Of a stretch of DNA of 64,000 nucleotides, positions 34,533-43,399 are shown one piece after another. The DNA comes from VXYK01 sp965214565 (lineage in GTDB: Bacteria; Actinomycetota; Acidimicrobiia; Acidimicrobiales; Aldehydirespiratoraceae). The number at the start of each line of letters is the position of its first letter. The first letter of the stretch is position 1. A program made the translations under genes and the position numbers. The DNA lies in NCBI GenBank assembly GCA_965214565.1, contig OZ243951.1, forward strand, positions 1,116,001 through 1,180,000. The letters are read 5' to 3'. The notes below the pieces were generated by a model. That model had not been told where the DNA came from, ran no database searches, and saw nothing but the letters and a program-made list of their open reading frames with translations.

Positions 34533-34544
34533 CTATTGCTCCTC

Positions 34545-35021
34545 ATGGAAAAACCAACCAAAACCCCACCCAGCGACCAGTCCTTCGAACACCATGCGTT
34601 CGTGCACAAGCGGCTCTCGATCGAGAACCACCGCTACACAACCGGGCGCCACCGACTCGTCAATGCCCTAGCCGAATCGAGCCAACCGCTCACGCTGCCA
34701 GAGATCGTCGAAGTCGCACCCGATCTGGTCGCCAGTTCCGTCTATCGCAACCTTGAAGTCCTGGAGCGGTGCGGAATTGTCAATCGGATAACCAGCGGCG
34801 GCGGTCACGCCCACTTCGAGTTGGCCGAACCGTTGCTCTCACACCACCACCACCTCGTGTGCGTCAACTGCGGCACTATCGAAGATGTGCGTCTCGACGA
34901 CGAAGTCGAGGAGCTGCTCAATCAGAACCTCAACCTGGTCGCTACCCGCGCTAGCTTCAAGCCCCTTCATCACAGCCTCGACCTTCACGGCCGCTGTGCA
35001 GGATGCGAGGATTCCGTATGA
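34545..35021 (+). CDS. zur: Fur-family zinc uptake regulator
   Basis: The 158-residue protein has a winged helix (LTLPEIVEVAPDLVASSVYRNLE, about 49-71) and the Fur dimer domain with HHHHLVCVNCGTIEDV (about 100-115) and CAGCED, giving two CxxC pairs for a structural zinc. Its place between znuA and znuC, and the palindrome upstream, support zinc rather than iron sensing. The ATG at 34545 is chosen; one lies three codons upstream. The stop overlaps a 38-codon ORF as ATGA. Confidence 0.88.
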   Translation: MEKPTKTPPSDQSFEHHAFVHKRLSIENHRYTTGRHRLVNALAESSQPLTLPEIVEVAPDLVASSVYRNLEVLERCGIVNRITSGGGHAHFELAEPLLSHHHHLVCVNCGTIEDVRLDDEVEELLNQNLNLVATRASFKPLHHSLDLHGRCAGCEDSV

Positions 35022-35134
35022 AAGCCGCAGACGGCGACGGCTCCGATCTGTCAGGACCCGGACGGTCCCGTGAGACAGCCCGTTCCACGCCGCCGACCTC
35101 ATCGGTGTGCCGACGCCCTGGTCTGACGTTGTGA
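35018..35134 (+). CDS. 38-codon linking ORF between zur and znuC (candidate)
   Basis: The ATG overlaps the zur stop (ATGA) and its own TGA overlaps the GTG of znuC (GTGA). The peptide (MKAADGDGSDLSGPGRSR...) is polar and of low complexity with no recognisable domain. The double overlap suggests it serves mainly to couple translation of znuC to zur; a functional peptide is not demonstrated. Confidence 0.3.
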   Translation: MKAADGDGSDLSGPGRSRETARSTPPTSSVCRRPGLTL

Positions 35135-35955
35135 ACACATCTGTCCGAGTCGAGAACTTGACCGTCCGATTCGACGGCTTCAACGCTCTCGACGACATCA
35201 CCCACACCTTTGAGCCCGGTACTTCCACAGCGGTCATGGGGGTCAACGGCTCGGGCAAGACCACATTGTTGGAGACCATCGCCGGACTGATCCGCCCTGT
35301 TTCCGGTCGGATCGAAGGGGTGAGCAAGCGGCTCGCCTACGTCTGCCAGCACCCTCCGACTACTTGGATGCCGCTTACCGCCAGCGAAGTGTTGGCGATG
35401 GGCCGTTACCGCGAGCGAGGCCTGATCGGTTGGCTCAGAGCCAGCGACCGCGCTGCCATGCACACCGCCGCTGAACAGCTCCACATCAACCACCTCTTGA
35501 AATCCAGTTTCGGTGAGCTCAGCGGCGGACAGCAGCAGAGGGTTCGTATCGCCCAGATGCTGGCCTCTGATCCGGAGCTGCTGCTGTTGGACGAGCCGAT
35601 AACGGGCCTTGACATCCCGAGCCAGGTTCGAATCCTTACGATGATCGAGGACTATTCTCGCCGAGGCGCGACTGTGCTCCTCACCACACACCACCTCGAC
35701 GAGGCCAGGCACTGCGATTCAGTGCTGTTGCTCGCCAACCGGCTGATTGCCTCCGGCAACCCTGAAGAGATGCTCACCGAGAAACGGCTCAGGCAGGCGT
35801 TCGGGGAACGCCTGCTCGGTGACCACGCCGACCACACACACGACCACGACATGATCGTGCTCGACGACCACGGGCACCACAGCCATCATGACCACGATCA
35901 CGCCGAGGTGCGCTCTAGCCGGGGTTTTGACAGGTCTCCGAGAGAGACGCATTAG
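35131..35955 (+). CDS. znuC: Zinc ABC transporter ATPase (ZnuC type) with His-rich tail
   Basis: The 274-residue ATPase (from GTG 35131; 35107 is an alternative) has Walker A GVNGSGKTT, Q-loop VCQHPP, signature LSGGQQQR, Walker B LLLLDEP and H-loop TTHHLDEA. The C-terminus is a His/Asp tail (DHADHTHDHDM..., HHSHHDHDH), unusual for the family but consistent with zinc sensing or buffering at the transporter. It pairs with znuB and znuA. The 3' end overlaps the convergent LCP gene by 41 bases. Confidence 0.88.
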   Translation: MNTSVRVENLTVRFDGFNALDDITHTFEPGTSTAVMGVNGSGKTTLLETIAGLIRPVSGRIEGVSKRLAYVCQHPPTTWMPLTASEVLAMGRYRERGLIGWLRASDRAAMHTAAEQLHINHLLKSSFGELSGGQQQRVRIAQMLASDPELLLLDEPITGLDIPSQVRILTMIEDYSRRGATVLLTTHHLDEARHCDSVLLLANRLIASGNPEEMLTEKRLRQAFGERLLGDHADHTHDHDMIVLDDHGHHSHHDHDHAEVRSSRGFDRSPRETH

Positions 35956-37432
35956 CTTCGTCGGCGACACCCAACAGAGCTTCGCTGACCACCTCCCGTA
36001 CCAGCGCAGTCGGCACGCTGCCACGGGGGAACTCGGGCGGGACGAAGTTGGCTGTGACGACCCTCGAGGTGTCCAGCTTGCGGGCAACCCCGACGAGTTC
36101 GTCAAGACGGTCGAGGGGAATGTCCGTGGAGACATGAGCAGAGATGATCCCGGTCAACGAAACGAAGTTGGTCAACACGTCCGGGATCGACACCTGGTCG
36201 ACCAGGGCCTCAACCACGCAGCGCTGCCGGGCCATGCGGTGGTAGTCCGAGGTCCCCGTTCTCGACCTCACGTACGCCAAGGCGGTCAGACCGTCGAAGT
36301 GGTAGTCCCCGGGTTCAACCACAATGTCGATCGGCGGGCCTCCACGGACAATGGGCTTGATCCGGTCGTTGATCGATTCGGTGACGCGCACGTCGATCCC
36401 GCCGAACAGGTCGATGCTGTCAACCAACCCCGCCATGTCGATCAAAACGTAATACTGGATCGGCAGACCGGTCAGCTGGGCAAGTGCGGACTTGATCGCG
36501 TGACCCTTTGGATCGTCTACGCCCGGGAATGTCTCAGGGAACCGCGAACCGAGGGCATACACCTCGTTGGCAATACCGGGATAGCCCTCAGGCCATTGTT
36601 CGGCCGCGGGCGATCCTTGAGGGAACGTGAGATCCCTCCAATTGCGGGGGATGCTGAACGCGGCGGCGTCACCCGTGGCCACGTCGATCGAAACCACGAT
36701 GATCGTGTCGGTTCGCACTCCGCTGCGGTCGAATCCACCGTCGCCGCCGAGCAGCGCGATGGTCAGGCGCTCCTGGCCGTCCCAGGTCTCCCGCTGCTCC
36801 GATGCCTGCTCAGGCACTGTCGTAGCCCCCGAAGCGGATTCCGGGTCCGTCGCCCCCTGATCAGCAGCAAGCTGGTCGGTCTGGTCCGGATCGACCAGCG
36901 GAGTCGGGGTGGCAGTCACAACGGCAGTTGAACTGAAAACGCCGTACAGAAGGTCCAATTGAGCTACCGCGTACCGCACGACGAAGAAGTGGGGCACCGC
37001 GATGATCCCGGCCAGAACAACGAACGTGAGCGTCGCTACCGCTCGATAGAGCCACCTCGAGCCACTTTCGGGTCGAGGCCAGCTGCGCGCGACCATGTAG
37101 GCGTCGACCGCGACCCAGATGCGGAACACCAGGACCAGGCCCGCCACCAAGATGGTGATCCACAACGGTGACCGTGTGACGGTCCAGGTGAGCAGGGTCG
37201 TCTCGCTGCGCGTGGCCACATAGGCGGCCAGCACCGCACTGGCAGCGAGCGAGCCCAAAAGAAGGATCAGTGCTCGGCGGTTCCGGTGCCCGAAATGCCC
37301 GAGACCGGGCCAAATCACCGAAAGCGCGGCAGCAACCAACGGATGAGGGCCCCGGGTTCGCTTCAGCGGCTCCTCAAGCTCTGGATCATCGTTCGGGTAA
37401 AACCCCACACAAGCAAATCTATGGCCCCGCAA
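35915..37432 (-). CDS. LytR-CpsA-Psr (LCP) family protein
   Basis: The roughly 505-residue protein has four hydrophobic segments in its first 165 residues, a Thr/Pro-rich spacer, then an LCP catalytic domain (about 230-400) with RTDTIIVVSID, SIPRNWRDL (the Arg cluster that binds the pyrophosphate lipid) and YVRSRTG...RMARQR. LCP proteins attach glycopolymers to peptidoglycan. Multiple helices instead of one are unusual. The start is a TTG at 37432; a GTG eight codons later (37408) is equally likely. The last residues are encoded opposite the end of znuC. Confidence 0.83.
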   Translation of the reverse strand: MRGHRFACVGFYPNDDPELEEPLKRTRGPHPLVAAALSVIWPGLGHFGHRNRRALILLLGSLAASAVLAAYVATRSETTLLTWTVTRSPLWITILVAGLVLVFRIWVAVDAYMVARSWPRPESGSRWLYRAVATLTFVVLAGIIAVPHFFVVRYAVAQLDLLYGVFSSTAVVTATPTPLVDPDQTDQLAADQGATDPESASGATTVPEQASEQRETWDGQERLTIALLGGDGGFDRSGVRTDTIIVVSIDVATGDAAAFSIPRNWRDLTFPQGSPAAEQWPEGYPGIANEVYALGSRFPETFPGVDDPKGHAIKSALAQLTGLPIQYYVLIDMAGLVDSIDLFGGIDVRVTESINDRIKPIVRGGPPIDIVVEPGDYHFDGLTALAYVRSRTGTSDYHRMARQRCVVEALVDQVSIPDVLTNFVSLTGIISAHVSTDIPLDRLDELVGVARKLDTSRVVTANFVPPEFPRGSVPTALVREVVSEALLGVADEANASLSETCQNPG

Positions 37433-37470
37433 TGCTCACGAGTCGGCCCCCGGGGTTGTCTCTGGGAGAA

Positions 37471-38403
37471 TCAGCTCGCAGCCTCGCCCAAGGAGCGGAG
37501 GCGGGCCTGGCAGTCATCCCAGGACTCCCGCAAGATGTCGGCCACCGGTCGTACCTCGTCGATACGGCCCATTACCTGGCCACCGAACGGCACGGCCACG
37601 TCCATCCGGCCACCGAAGTACTGCTCCATCAACAGGTCTAGGCCGGGCAGGTGGACTTGATCCTGGTGTTCGAGATCGGCGGTCAACTCGGTGCGCAGCG
37701 CCCGCATGCCGGGTCGTCCGAATCGGTTCAACAACACCGTGTCGGTCTCTGCGGCCGCTACCACCGCCTGTTTCCAGTTGTCGTGTACCGGCGATTCCGC
37801 TGCTGACAGCATGCGCGTGCCCATCTGCACGCCGTCGGCTCCCAGAGTCAGTGCGGCGGCCATCGACACACCGTCACAGATGCCTCCCGCGGCGATCACC
37901 GGCACCTCCAAGGCCTCACGTACCAGTGGCGTCAACACCATCGTCGACGATCCGTGGGAGTTCTTGAATCCCCCGCCCTCGACTCCCTCCACGATCAGTC
38001 CGTCCACCCCTGCGTCGACCGCTTTGAGCGCGCCGCGCAATGTCGGCACCACATGGAAAACGGTGATCCCCGCATCCTTGAGCATCGACGTGAACCGCCG
38101 GGGATCGCCTGCCGAAGTGGTTACGAACCGCACGTCGTGTTCGATCACGAAGTCGATGACCGTGGCGTCCGGAACCAGCATCTGAGCGATATTGACCCCC
38201 CAGGGACGATCGGTAAGATCGCGCATCCTGGCGATCTCGACCTTGATCTCATCGAGTTGACCCGAGGAAGTCTCAATGATGCCCATGCCCCCAGCGTTGG
38301 ACACCGCCGAAGCCAACTGTGCTCGGGCGATATACCCCATCGGTGCCTGCACCACAGGGATGTCGATTCCCAACAGTTCCGTGATCCGGGTCTTCACTGG
38401 CAC
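37471..38403 (-). CDS. Nitronate monooxygenase-family flavoprotein
   Basis: The 310-residue TIM-barrel protein has the family segments PVVQAPMGYIARAQLASAVSNAGGMG, IVEGVEGGGF with HG(S) following, and PVIAAGGICDG, GADGVQMGTR for FMN. Family members oxidise nitronates; many act on unknown substrates or as enoyl reductase-like enzymes. The GTG at 38403 is chosen because conservation starts there and it follows the TetR-gene stop by ten bases. The open frame 32 codons upstream overlaps that gene. Confidence 0.82.
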   Translation of the reverse strand: MPVKTRITELLGIDIPVVQAPMGYIARAQLASAVSNAGGMGIIETSSGQLDEIKVEIARMRDLTDRPWGVNIAQMLVPDATVIDFVIEHDVRFVTTSAGDPRRFTSMLKDAGITVFHVVPTLRGALKAVDAGVDGLIVEGVEGGGFKNSHGSSTMVLTPLVREALEVPVIAAGGICDGVSMAAALTLGADGVQMGTRMLSAAESPVHDNWKQAVVAAAETDTVLLNRFGRPGMRALRTELTADLEHQDQVHLPGLDLLMEQYFGGRMDVAVPFGGQVMGRIDEVRPVADILRESWDDCQARLRSLGEAAS

Positions 38404-38413
38404 TATCTGAGCA

Positions 38414-39019
38414 CTATTTGAGGATTGCAACAAGCGCCGACCGCAGCGCTTCCCCAGTCTCGTCGACGGTGAGCTGACGGTGCCTACAGAGAAAATCAAT
38501 CGAGTCGAGTTGAGTGATGACGTCTCCCGCAGACATCACCGCCGCTCGATCAGCCCCCTCGTGATCATTGAGCTCAGGGGCGAACTGAAGCTCGAACTGG
38601 TCACGAAAGTCGTTGCGGGTCGCCGCAAGTTCATCGCGGATGCGCGGGTTCACAGCAGCGTTGGCAACCGTTGCGCGGTATACCGGGCCGATCTTCTCGT
38701 AGAGGCGCATCCGCATAGCGACGAAATCGTCGATTCGATCATGCAGCGGTCCCTGGCCGATCGATGGCAGATGCGCGTCGTCTGCAGCAAGCTCGCGGTT
38801 GCGTTCGATCACTGCTTCAAGCAACTCCGCGGGATCGGCGAAGTACCGGTACAGCGAGCGCAACGACAGCCCCGACCGTTTCGCGGCCTGTTCGATGGTG
38901 GGAAACAACGACTCCTCGGCGAACATCTCCAATAAAACGTCGAGCACATTGTTGATGTTGCGCTCGCGTCGAGCGGAACGGCCGTCGATCAGGGCTTCAG
39001 CTTGATCTGTGTCTGTCAT
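38414..39019 (-). CDS. TetR-family transcriptional regulator
   Basis: The 201-residue protein has an N-terminal TetR HTH (FPTIEQAAKRSGLSLRSLYRYFADPAELL, about 40-68) and a helical ligand domain. It is upstream of and co-directional with the nitronate monooxygenase gene, probably in one transcript, and may control it. A TATAAT box lies on the coding strand at 39057-39052, about 33 bases before the ATG. Confidence 0.83.
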   Translation of the reverse strand: MTDTDQAEALIDGRSARRERNINNVLDVLLEMFAEESLFPTIEQAAKRSGLSLRSLYRYFADPAELLEAVIERNRELAADDAHLPSIGQGPLHDRIDDFVAMRMRLYEKIGPVYRATVANAAVNPRIRDELAATRNDFRDQFELQFAPELNDHEGADRAAVMSAGDVITQLDSIDFLCRHRQLTVDETGEALRSALVAILK

Positions 39020-39051
39020 GTGCGAATCCGAAGGTAGCAGTCTCGCAATTT

Positions 39052-39057
39052 ATTATA
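39052..39057 (-). promoter_or_regulatory. -10 box upstream of the TetR gene
   Basis: TATAAT on the minus strand; TTGCCA lies further upstream but at a short 13-base spacing, so the -35 is uncertain. The rest of 39058-39279 holds no recognised gene; a plus-strand ATG at 39106 opens a short polar frame without family resemblance. Confidence 0.45.
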
Positions 39058-39279
39058 GTGCGCTTTAGACTGGCAATAGTTACGGACGGTTGTTAGGGTC
39101 CGGCCATGGACTTCGAGGTCAACCGCCAAGACTTCCGAGGCTGCGTGATCGAAGAGTCGCACTGGTCACCACAGCCGAGGATCTGTGCAGCGAACTCGAC
39201 CGTTCATAACCCAGTCCCCGCCTCATCGAAGCCATATTCCCATCCTGAAAGCGGACAACCGGGACGGTGCTTGGACTGG

Positions 39280-40263
39280 TCAGTCGACTCTGAGGACGAC
39301 CTTGCCGAACGTCTCGTTGGATTCGATCAGTTCGTGAGCCCGCTCGGCCTCGGTGATCGGGATCACCTCGTCGATGACGGGTCGGATGTCACCCGACTCG
39401 ACAAGCGGCCAGACCCGTTCGCGCAGCGCCGACATGACCGCAGCCTTCGCAGCCACCGGCCTGGCTCGCAGCGTCGATCCGATCACCCGCAGTCGTTTCA
39501 TCATCAACAGCCCGAGCAGGACTTCTGCGCTGGCACCGCCCATCAAACCGATCAGCACCAGCCGACCGTCGACCGCGAGACTTCTGATGTTGTCGTTGAG
39601 ATAGCTCGCACCCACGGGATCCAGGATCACGTCGAAGCCGTTGCCGTCGGTCCAGCCCTCAACGTGATCGACGAAGCTCCCTGAATGTCGGTTGCTGCCT
39701 CCGGCCGCGCCCAGCGTGACGCACCGCTCGATCTTCTCATCGGCTCCGGCCGTCACGAAAACGGGGTTGCCGAAGGCCCTGCACAATTGAACCGCGGCGG
39801 TGCCCACGCCACTCGCTCCGGCATGCAACAGGACCCGTTCGCCGGGGGCCAGGGCAGCCTCGGTGTAGAGGTTCAGATAAGCGGTGGCGAAGACCTCAGG
39901 CAGCGCGGCAGCCTCGACGAACGACAGACCGGAAGGAACCAGGACAACCTGCGGAGCCGGGACCACGACCTGCTCTGCATAGCCGCCGCCGGCAAGAAGA
40001 GCACAAACTTCATCGCCGATCTCAAAGCCGGACACACCTGCGGCGATCTCGGACACGACTCCCGAGCACTCCAGCCCGAGGATCGGACTCGCACCTGGCG
40101 GCGGCGGATAAGCGCCCGCCCTTTGCGCCAGATCGGCCCGGTTCACGGCGCTGGCCTTGACTTCGATCCGGACCTCCCCATCCCCCAGCGACGGAGGAGG
40201 GCTGTCGCTCCAGACCAGTCGGTCACCTTGAATCTCGATCGCCTTCATCTTTTTCTCGATCAT
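39280..40263 (-). CDS. Zinc-independent quinone oxidoreductase (MDR superfamily)
   Basis: The 327-residue product has the GroES-like and Rossmann domains of the QOR branch: ASAVNRADLAQRAGAYPPPPGA, LGLECSGVV, and the NADPH-binding motif HAGASGVGTAAVQL (about 145-158). Structural-zinc cysteines are missing. The ATG at 40263 overlaps the DUF4032 stop as ATGA; a second ATG five codons on (MKAIEI) is the alternative. Likely an NADPH-dependent quinone or enone reductase. Confidence 0.85.
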   Translation of the reverse strand: MIEKKMKAIEIQGDRLVWSDSPPPSLGDGEVRIEVKASAVNRADLAQRAGAYPPPPGASPILGLECSGVVSEIAAGVSGFEIGDEVCALLAGGGYAEQVVVPAPQVVLVPSGLSFVEAAALPEVFATAYLNLYTEAALAPGERVLLHAGASGVGTAAVQLCRAFGNPVFVTAGADEKIERCVTLGAAGGSNRHSGSFVDHVEGWTDGNGFDVILDPVGASYLNDNIRSLAVDGRLVLIGLMGGASAEVLLGLLMMKRLRVIGSTLRARPVAAKAAVMSALRERVWPLVESGDIRPVIDEVIPITEAERAHELIESNETFGKVVLRVD

Positions 40264-41519
40264 GCCGGAGGTGCCCACCGTTGGGACGTTGCTAGAAGCC
40301 AACCGTGATTTTCGACCGGTGAGGCTTCGGGTTCGGGACGAAATCCGGGACAACCGGTGTCGAACCAACTCCGCAAGGCCGCCTCCTGTCCCAGGTCGGT
40401 CCCGGCTGCAAAAGATGCTTCGTATCGATAGTGGAGGAAATCGCAGTACTTCTGTAGGACATTGTCATCACTGGACTGAGCGTGAATCCGCCGGACTGCC
40501 GGCTCCCAGCGTTCTGTGCGCCAGCGGATCGCCGCCAATGCCATATCACCGCTTTCAATGCGTTGGCCCGCGGAGAAATGGTAGATGTCGCTGAGCAGGT
40601 GACGGGCCTGCCACTCCGACGCCTCTATCCCAGTTATTTCCCGCAAGCGGCGGGTGTTGTGGTTCCGGGGGCCGACGCTCGGCCGCATCCGCAGGCGGGT
40701 ACCTCCATCGGTGGAGGTTAGGTCGACTTCGTCGACCGTGAATCCGAGGTCGTTGAGGTGCCGCACCCGTTCGGTGATGCGAAAACGCTCGTCGCTGCCG
40801 ATGACGGTCTCGCTCGTGGTCTCATCCCACAGCCATTCGTACCAACTGGCCATTTCCTCTCCGAGGTCGGTGTCCGCGTCGTCGATACCAATTCCTCGTG
40901 AAGCCGCGATGTCGGCCATTCCGCCTGCCACGTTGATCGTCATGATGTCGATGTCGTGGAGGCGTTGACCGTCGCTGAGCTCCGGGTGCAGTTCAGCGGT
41001 CTCTGCGTCGACCATCAGAGCCTCGATGGCCATCGCGTCGTACGTGAAGAGAACGTTCGACAGTGAGCAGTCACCCCAGAAGCAACCCGCCAGGTGCAGT
41101 TCGACGAGCAACCCCGCGAAAGCGGCCAGCATCTGTCGGCGCCGTTCACCGAAACCGGCTCCTTCGAGGAGCTCCCGGTATGAGAACGAGAAGTCGACAT
41201 ACCTGGTGATCAGAGCTGCCGAGCGCTCCGCTCCAGGGTCGTCCCAACGGTACTCAACCAGTCCCACCGCGGTGACCGACGGCGCCTCCAGCCGTTCAAG
41301 CTCGCGAAGCACCTGGTAGTCGTTTCGAGCCGCCTTGTGGGGCAGTTCCTTGATCGCATACAGACCTTGGTCGTAGGCGACGAAGCGCACTTCGTGGCGA
41401 GAGATCCCCTTCGGCAGTGTGACGAGCCGAGGGGTGTCCCAATCGACGACGGACTGTTCCCATGCGAGATCCAAGAAGTCAGGATGTCCCGGTCGAACTG
41501 TGATTTTCGGCTCAGTCAA
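40260..41519 (-). CDS. DUF4032 / lipopolysaccharide kinase-like protein
   Basis: The 419-residue protein has a kinase-like N-terminal half with an invariant-type lysine (YAIKELPHKAARND, about 54-67) and a catalytic-loop-like GCFWGDCSLSNVLF (about 144-157) followed by LMVDAETAE, as in WaaP/Kdo kinases. The C-terminal half is the DUF4032 domain common in actinobacteria. Function is unknown. It is the first gene of a pair with the quinone oxidoreductase, overlapping by four bases. Confidence 0.78.
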   Translation of the reverse strand: MTEPKITVRPGHPDFLDLAWEQSVVDWDTPRLVTLPKGISRHEVRFVAYDQGLYAIKELPHKAARNDYQVLRELERLEAPSVTAVGLVEYRWDDPGAERSAALITRYVDFSFSYRELLEGAGFGERRRQMLAAFAGLLVELHLAGCFWGDCSLSNVLFTYDAMAIEALMVDAETAELHPELSDGQRLHDIDIMTINVAGGMADIAASRGIGIDDADTDLGEEMASWYEWLWDETTSETVIGSDERFRITERVRHLNDLGFTVDEVDLTSTDGGTRLRMRPSVGPRNHNTRRLREITGIEASEWQARHLLSDIYHFSAGQRIESGDMALAAIRWRTERWEPAVRRIHAQSSDDNVLQKYCDFLHYRYEASFAAGTDLGQEAALRSWFDTGCPGFRPEPEASPVENHGWLLATSQRWAPPA

Positions 41520-41528
41520 GCCGCCAGG

Positions 41529-42686
41529 CTAGCGGTGGGCGGGGGCCATGTAGAACCAGAAGGGGAAAGGTGCGTCCTGCTCCTTCAGCTGTGCGCGCGC
41601 CGCCATCAAGGTCTTGCCGGCTTCGGTCTCGTTATGGAACCAGGCTTCGACCGCGCGACCACCGGCCGCCGGTCCTGTCGCCAACTCGAGGGCGGCTTCG
41701 GTGTAGTAGGCCCTGATGTCGTGGCAGACCGCGACGGTGTTCTTGCCCGGCAACGGAACGTCCTTCCACGACGAACCTTCGGCCCACTGGTGCAGCACCG
41801 CGAGTGCATCGACAACGGTGTCTGCGTCGATGGCGCGGCCGACCGAGGTGACGCCCCGAGCGTCCAATGACCGGTCATAGGCAGCTCTCAGGCCCTGGGC
41901 TTCATCGACTGCCGGCGGAAGCGTCGCATCGAAGCGCGGCGGGATCGAGCACGCCAACGGTGTCTCGGTGGATTCGATGACCAGCGGATAGGTCTCGAGG
42001 GTGGGTTCGTGCGATTCGAGCAGTGCTAAGGCGTGTTTCAAGACGTCAAGCTGCAGCTCCACATCGTCGGGACGGCCCAGCGGGCGGCCCAGCGGGAACT
42101 CGCAGTAGAGCGTGCGCGGCGGCATCATCCGTTCGGCCACCTCCTTCATCGAGGCGAGCACAATGGTCGACAGGCCAGCGGCTTCGAAGACATGGGCGAG
42201 CGCACTCACGGTACGCGTGCACTCCGGTCAAACCGGCGTCAGCACCACCACATCGACTGCATCGGCCAACATCTCCTTGGCACATGCCGGGCCGGTGTCG
42301 AGACGCAGTTCGCTGACTGTCTCAGGCTGGTTGCCGGCGAAGGCGAAATGCCGGGGTGCGACCTCGCCGATGACGCCCTGCGCGGCCAAGTCCTCCAACC
42401 GGTCGATCGGGTACACGACGTTGAGGTCGAGTTGAAAGCCCGTGTGGTCGAAGTTGGGACTCCAGTGGCCCATGACGATGTTGCGGTCAGCACGATCAAG
42501 CGCCCGAAAGCCTGTGTCCACCGCGGCGAACCGGTCCTGGTCGGGCCGGTGCAGCGCCGCCGAGGTCACGATCGCAACCCGGGCTTCGGCAAGGGGCTTG
42601 TCGGGTTTCGTGAACGCCGGGTCGTCGAAGGTCAGCACTGGTTGTTGCGCCCCATACGAGCGCATCACCGCATCTCCACCAGTCAT
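41529..42686 (-). CDS. GrdB-like selenoprotein with in-frame UGA (selenocysteine)
   Basis: Reading TGA at 42230-42228 as selenocysteine joins two same-frame ORFs (42686-42228 and 42227-41529) into one 385-residue protein of the glycine/betaine/sarcosine/D-proline reductase selenoprotein B family. The junction reads VDVVVLTPV-U-PECTRTVSALAHVFEAAG, a UxxC redox motif at the place where the family has UxxC or CxxC. The frame and homology continue unbroken on both sides. A hairpin sits four bases after the UGA. GGAAGAAAG precedes the ATG at 42686. The specific reaction is unknown; this subgroup occurs outside glycine-reducing anaerobes and probably acts in thiol or selenol redox chemistry. Confidence 0.82.
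42198..42230 (-). promoter_or_regulatory. SECIS-like hairpin following the UGA codon
   Basis: After TGA (42230-42228) and CCG, the strand reads GAGTGCAC (42224-42217), an 11-base loop GCGTACCGTGA (42216-42206), and GTGCGCTC (42205-42198). The arms pair at all eight positions with one G-U. Bacterial SECIS elements lie at this place within the coding sequence and recruit SelB. Confidence 0.7.
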
Positions 42687-42748
42687 GTCTTTCTTCCTTT
42701 CGAGCCGGATGATTGCACCGAAACATCTGCCAGTTGAGCACGCATAAC

Positions 42749-43399
42749 TTACTCAGCTACGCCTGTCGAAACAACCGCGGCAATCGCACCGTAACTGATA
42801 AACGGAGCCACCAGAGATGCCTCGCTCAGTTGATCGACCGCGAAGGCGCCACGGTCTACCGCCAACACCGGCAGACCAGCCGCAACCGCAGAGGCGATAC
42901 CCGCGGGCGAGTCCTCAACAGCGACCACCGTGTCGCAGCCCAACAGAGCTGCCGCGTGTCGATAGATGTCCGGGGCAGGTTTGGGTGCCTCCACCTGATC
43001 AACACCCGCAACGAAGTCAACCAGCTCGTCCAACCCACCCCGCTCGAGCGCCGATCGCACCGCAGCGGTCGTCGAGTTCGAAGCGACCGCCACAGGCAGA
43101 GCCCGCTCACGGAGTTCAACCATGGTCTGGCGCGCATCCGGATACGACTCAGTGCGGTCACGCGTCGCGGCTGTGAACAGTTCTTCGAACTGCGACCCGA
43201 GAATGGGCAGTTGATCCGGTCCCAGCCACCTCGCGAAGTACGCGACACTCTCGCGGTCCGAACATCCGGTTACCGCGCGGAGGTCACTGAGGGTCAGCTC
43301 AATGCCGTAGTCCGACGCTAGCGACCGCCACACCTCCCACCCGAGCTCCTCCGTGTTGACCAGCACCCCGTCACAGTCGAACACCACACCGATCTTCAT
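42749..43399 (-). CDS. HAD-superfamily hydrolase (phosphoglucomutase-like)
   Basis: The 216-residue protein has motif I FDCDGVLVNTE (about 7-17), motif II VASNST, the motif III lysine in APKPAPDIY and motif IV VEDSPAGIASA. A helical cap lies between motifs I and II. Members dephosphorylate sugar phosphates or act as beta-phosphoglucomutase. It overlaps the upstream unknown gene by four bases. Confidence 0.85.
   Translation of the reverse strand: MKIGVVFDCDGVLVNTEELGWEVWRSLASDYGIELTLSDLRAVTGCSDRESVAYFARWLGPDQLPILGSQFEELFTAATRDRTESYPDARQTMVELRERALPVAVASNSTTAAVRSALERGGLDELVDFVAGVDQVEAPKPAPDIYRHAAALLGCDTVVAVEDSPAGIASAVAAGLPVLAVDRGAFAVDQLSEASLVAPFISYGAIAAVVSTGVAE

Noticed and set aside
39106..39279. 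Plus-strand ORF starting MDFEVNRQDFRG next to the TetR gene
   Set aside because: Its continuation is the antisense of the quinone oxidoreductase gene and the first 50 residues match no family.
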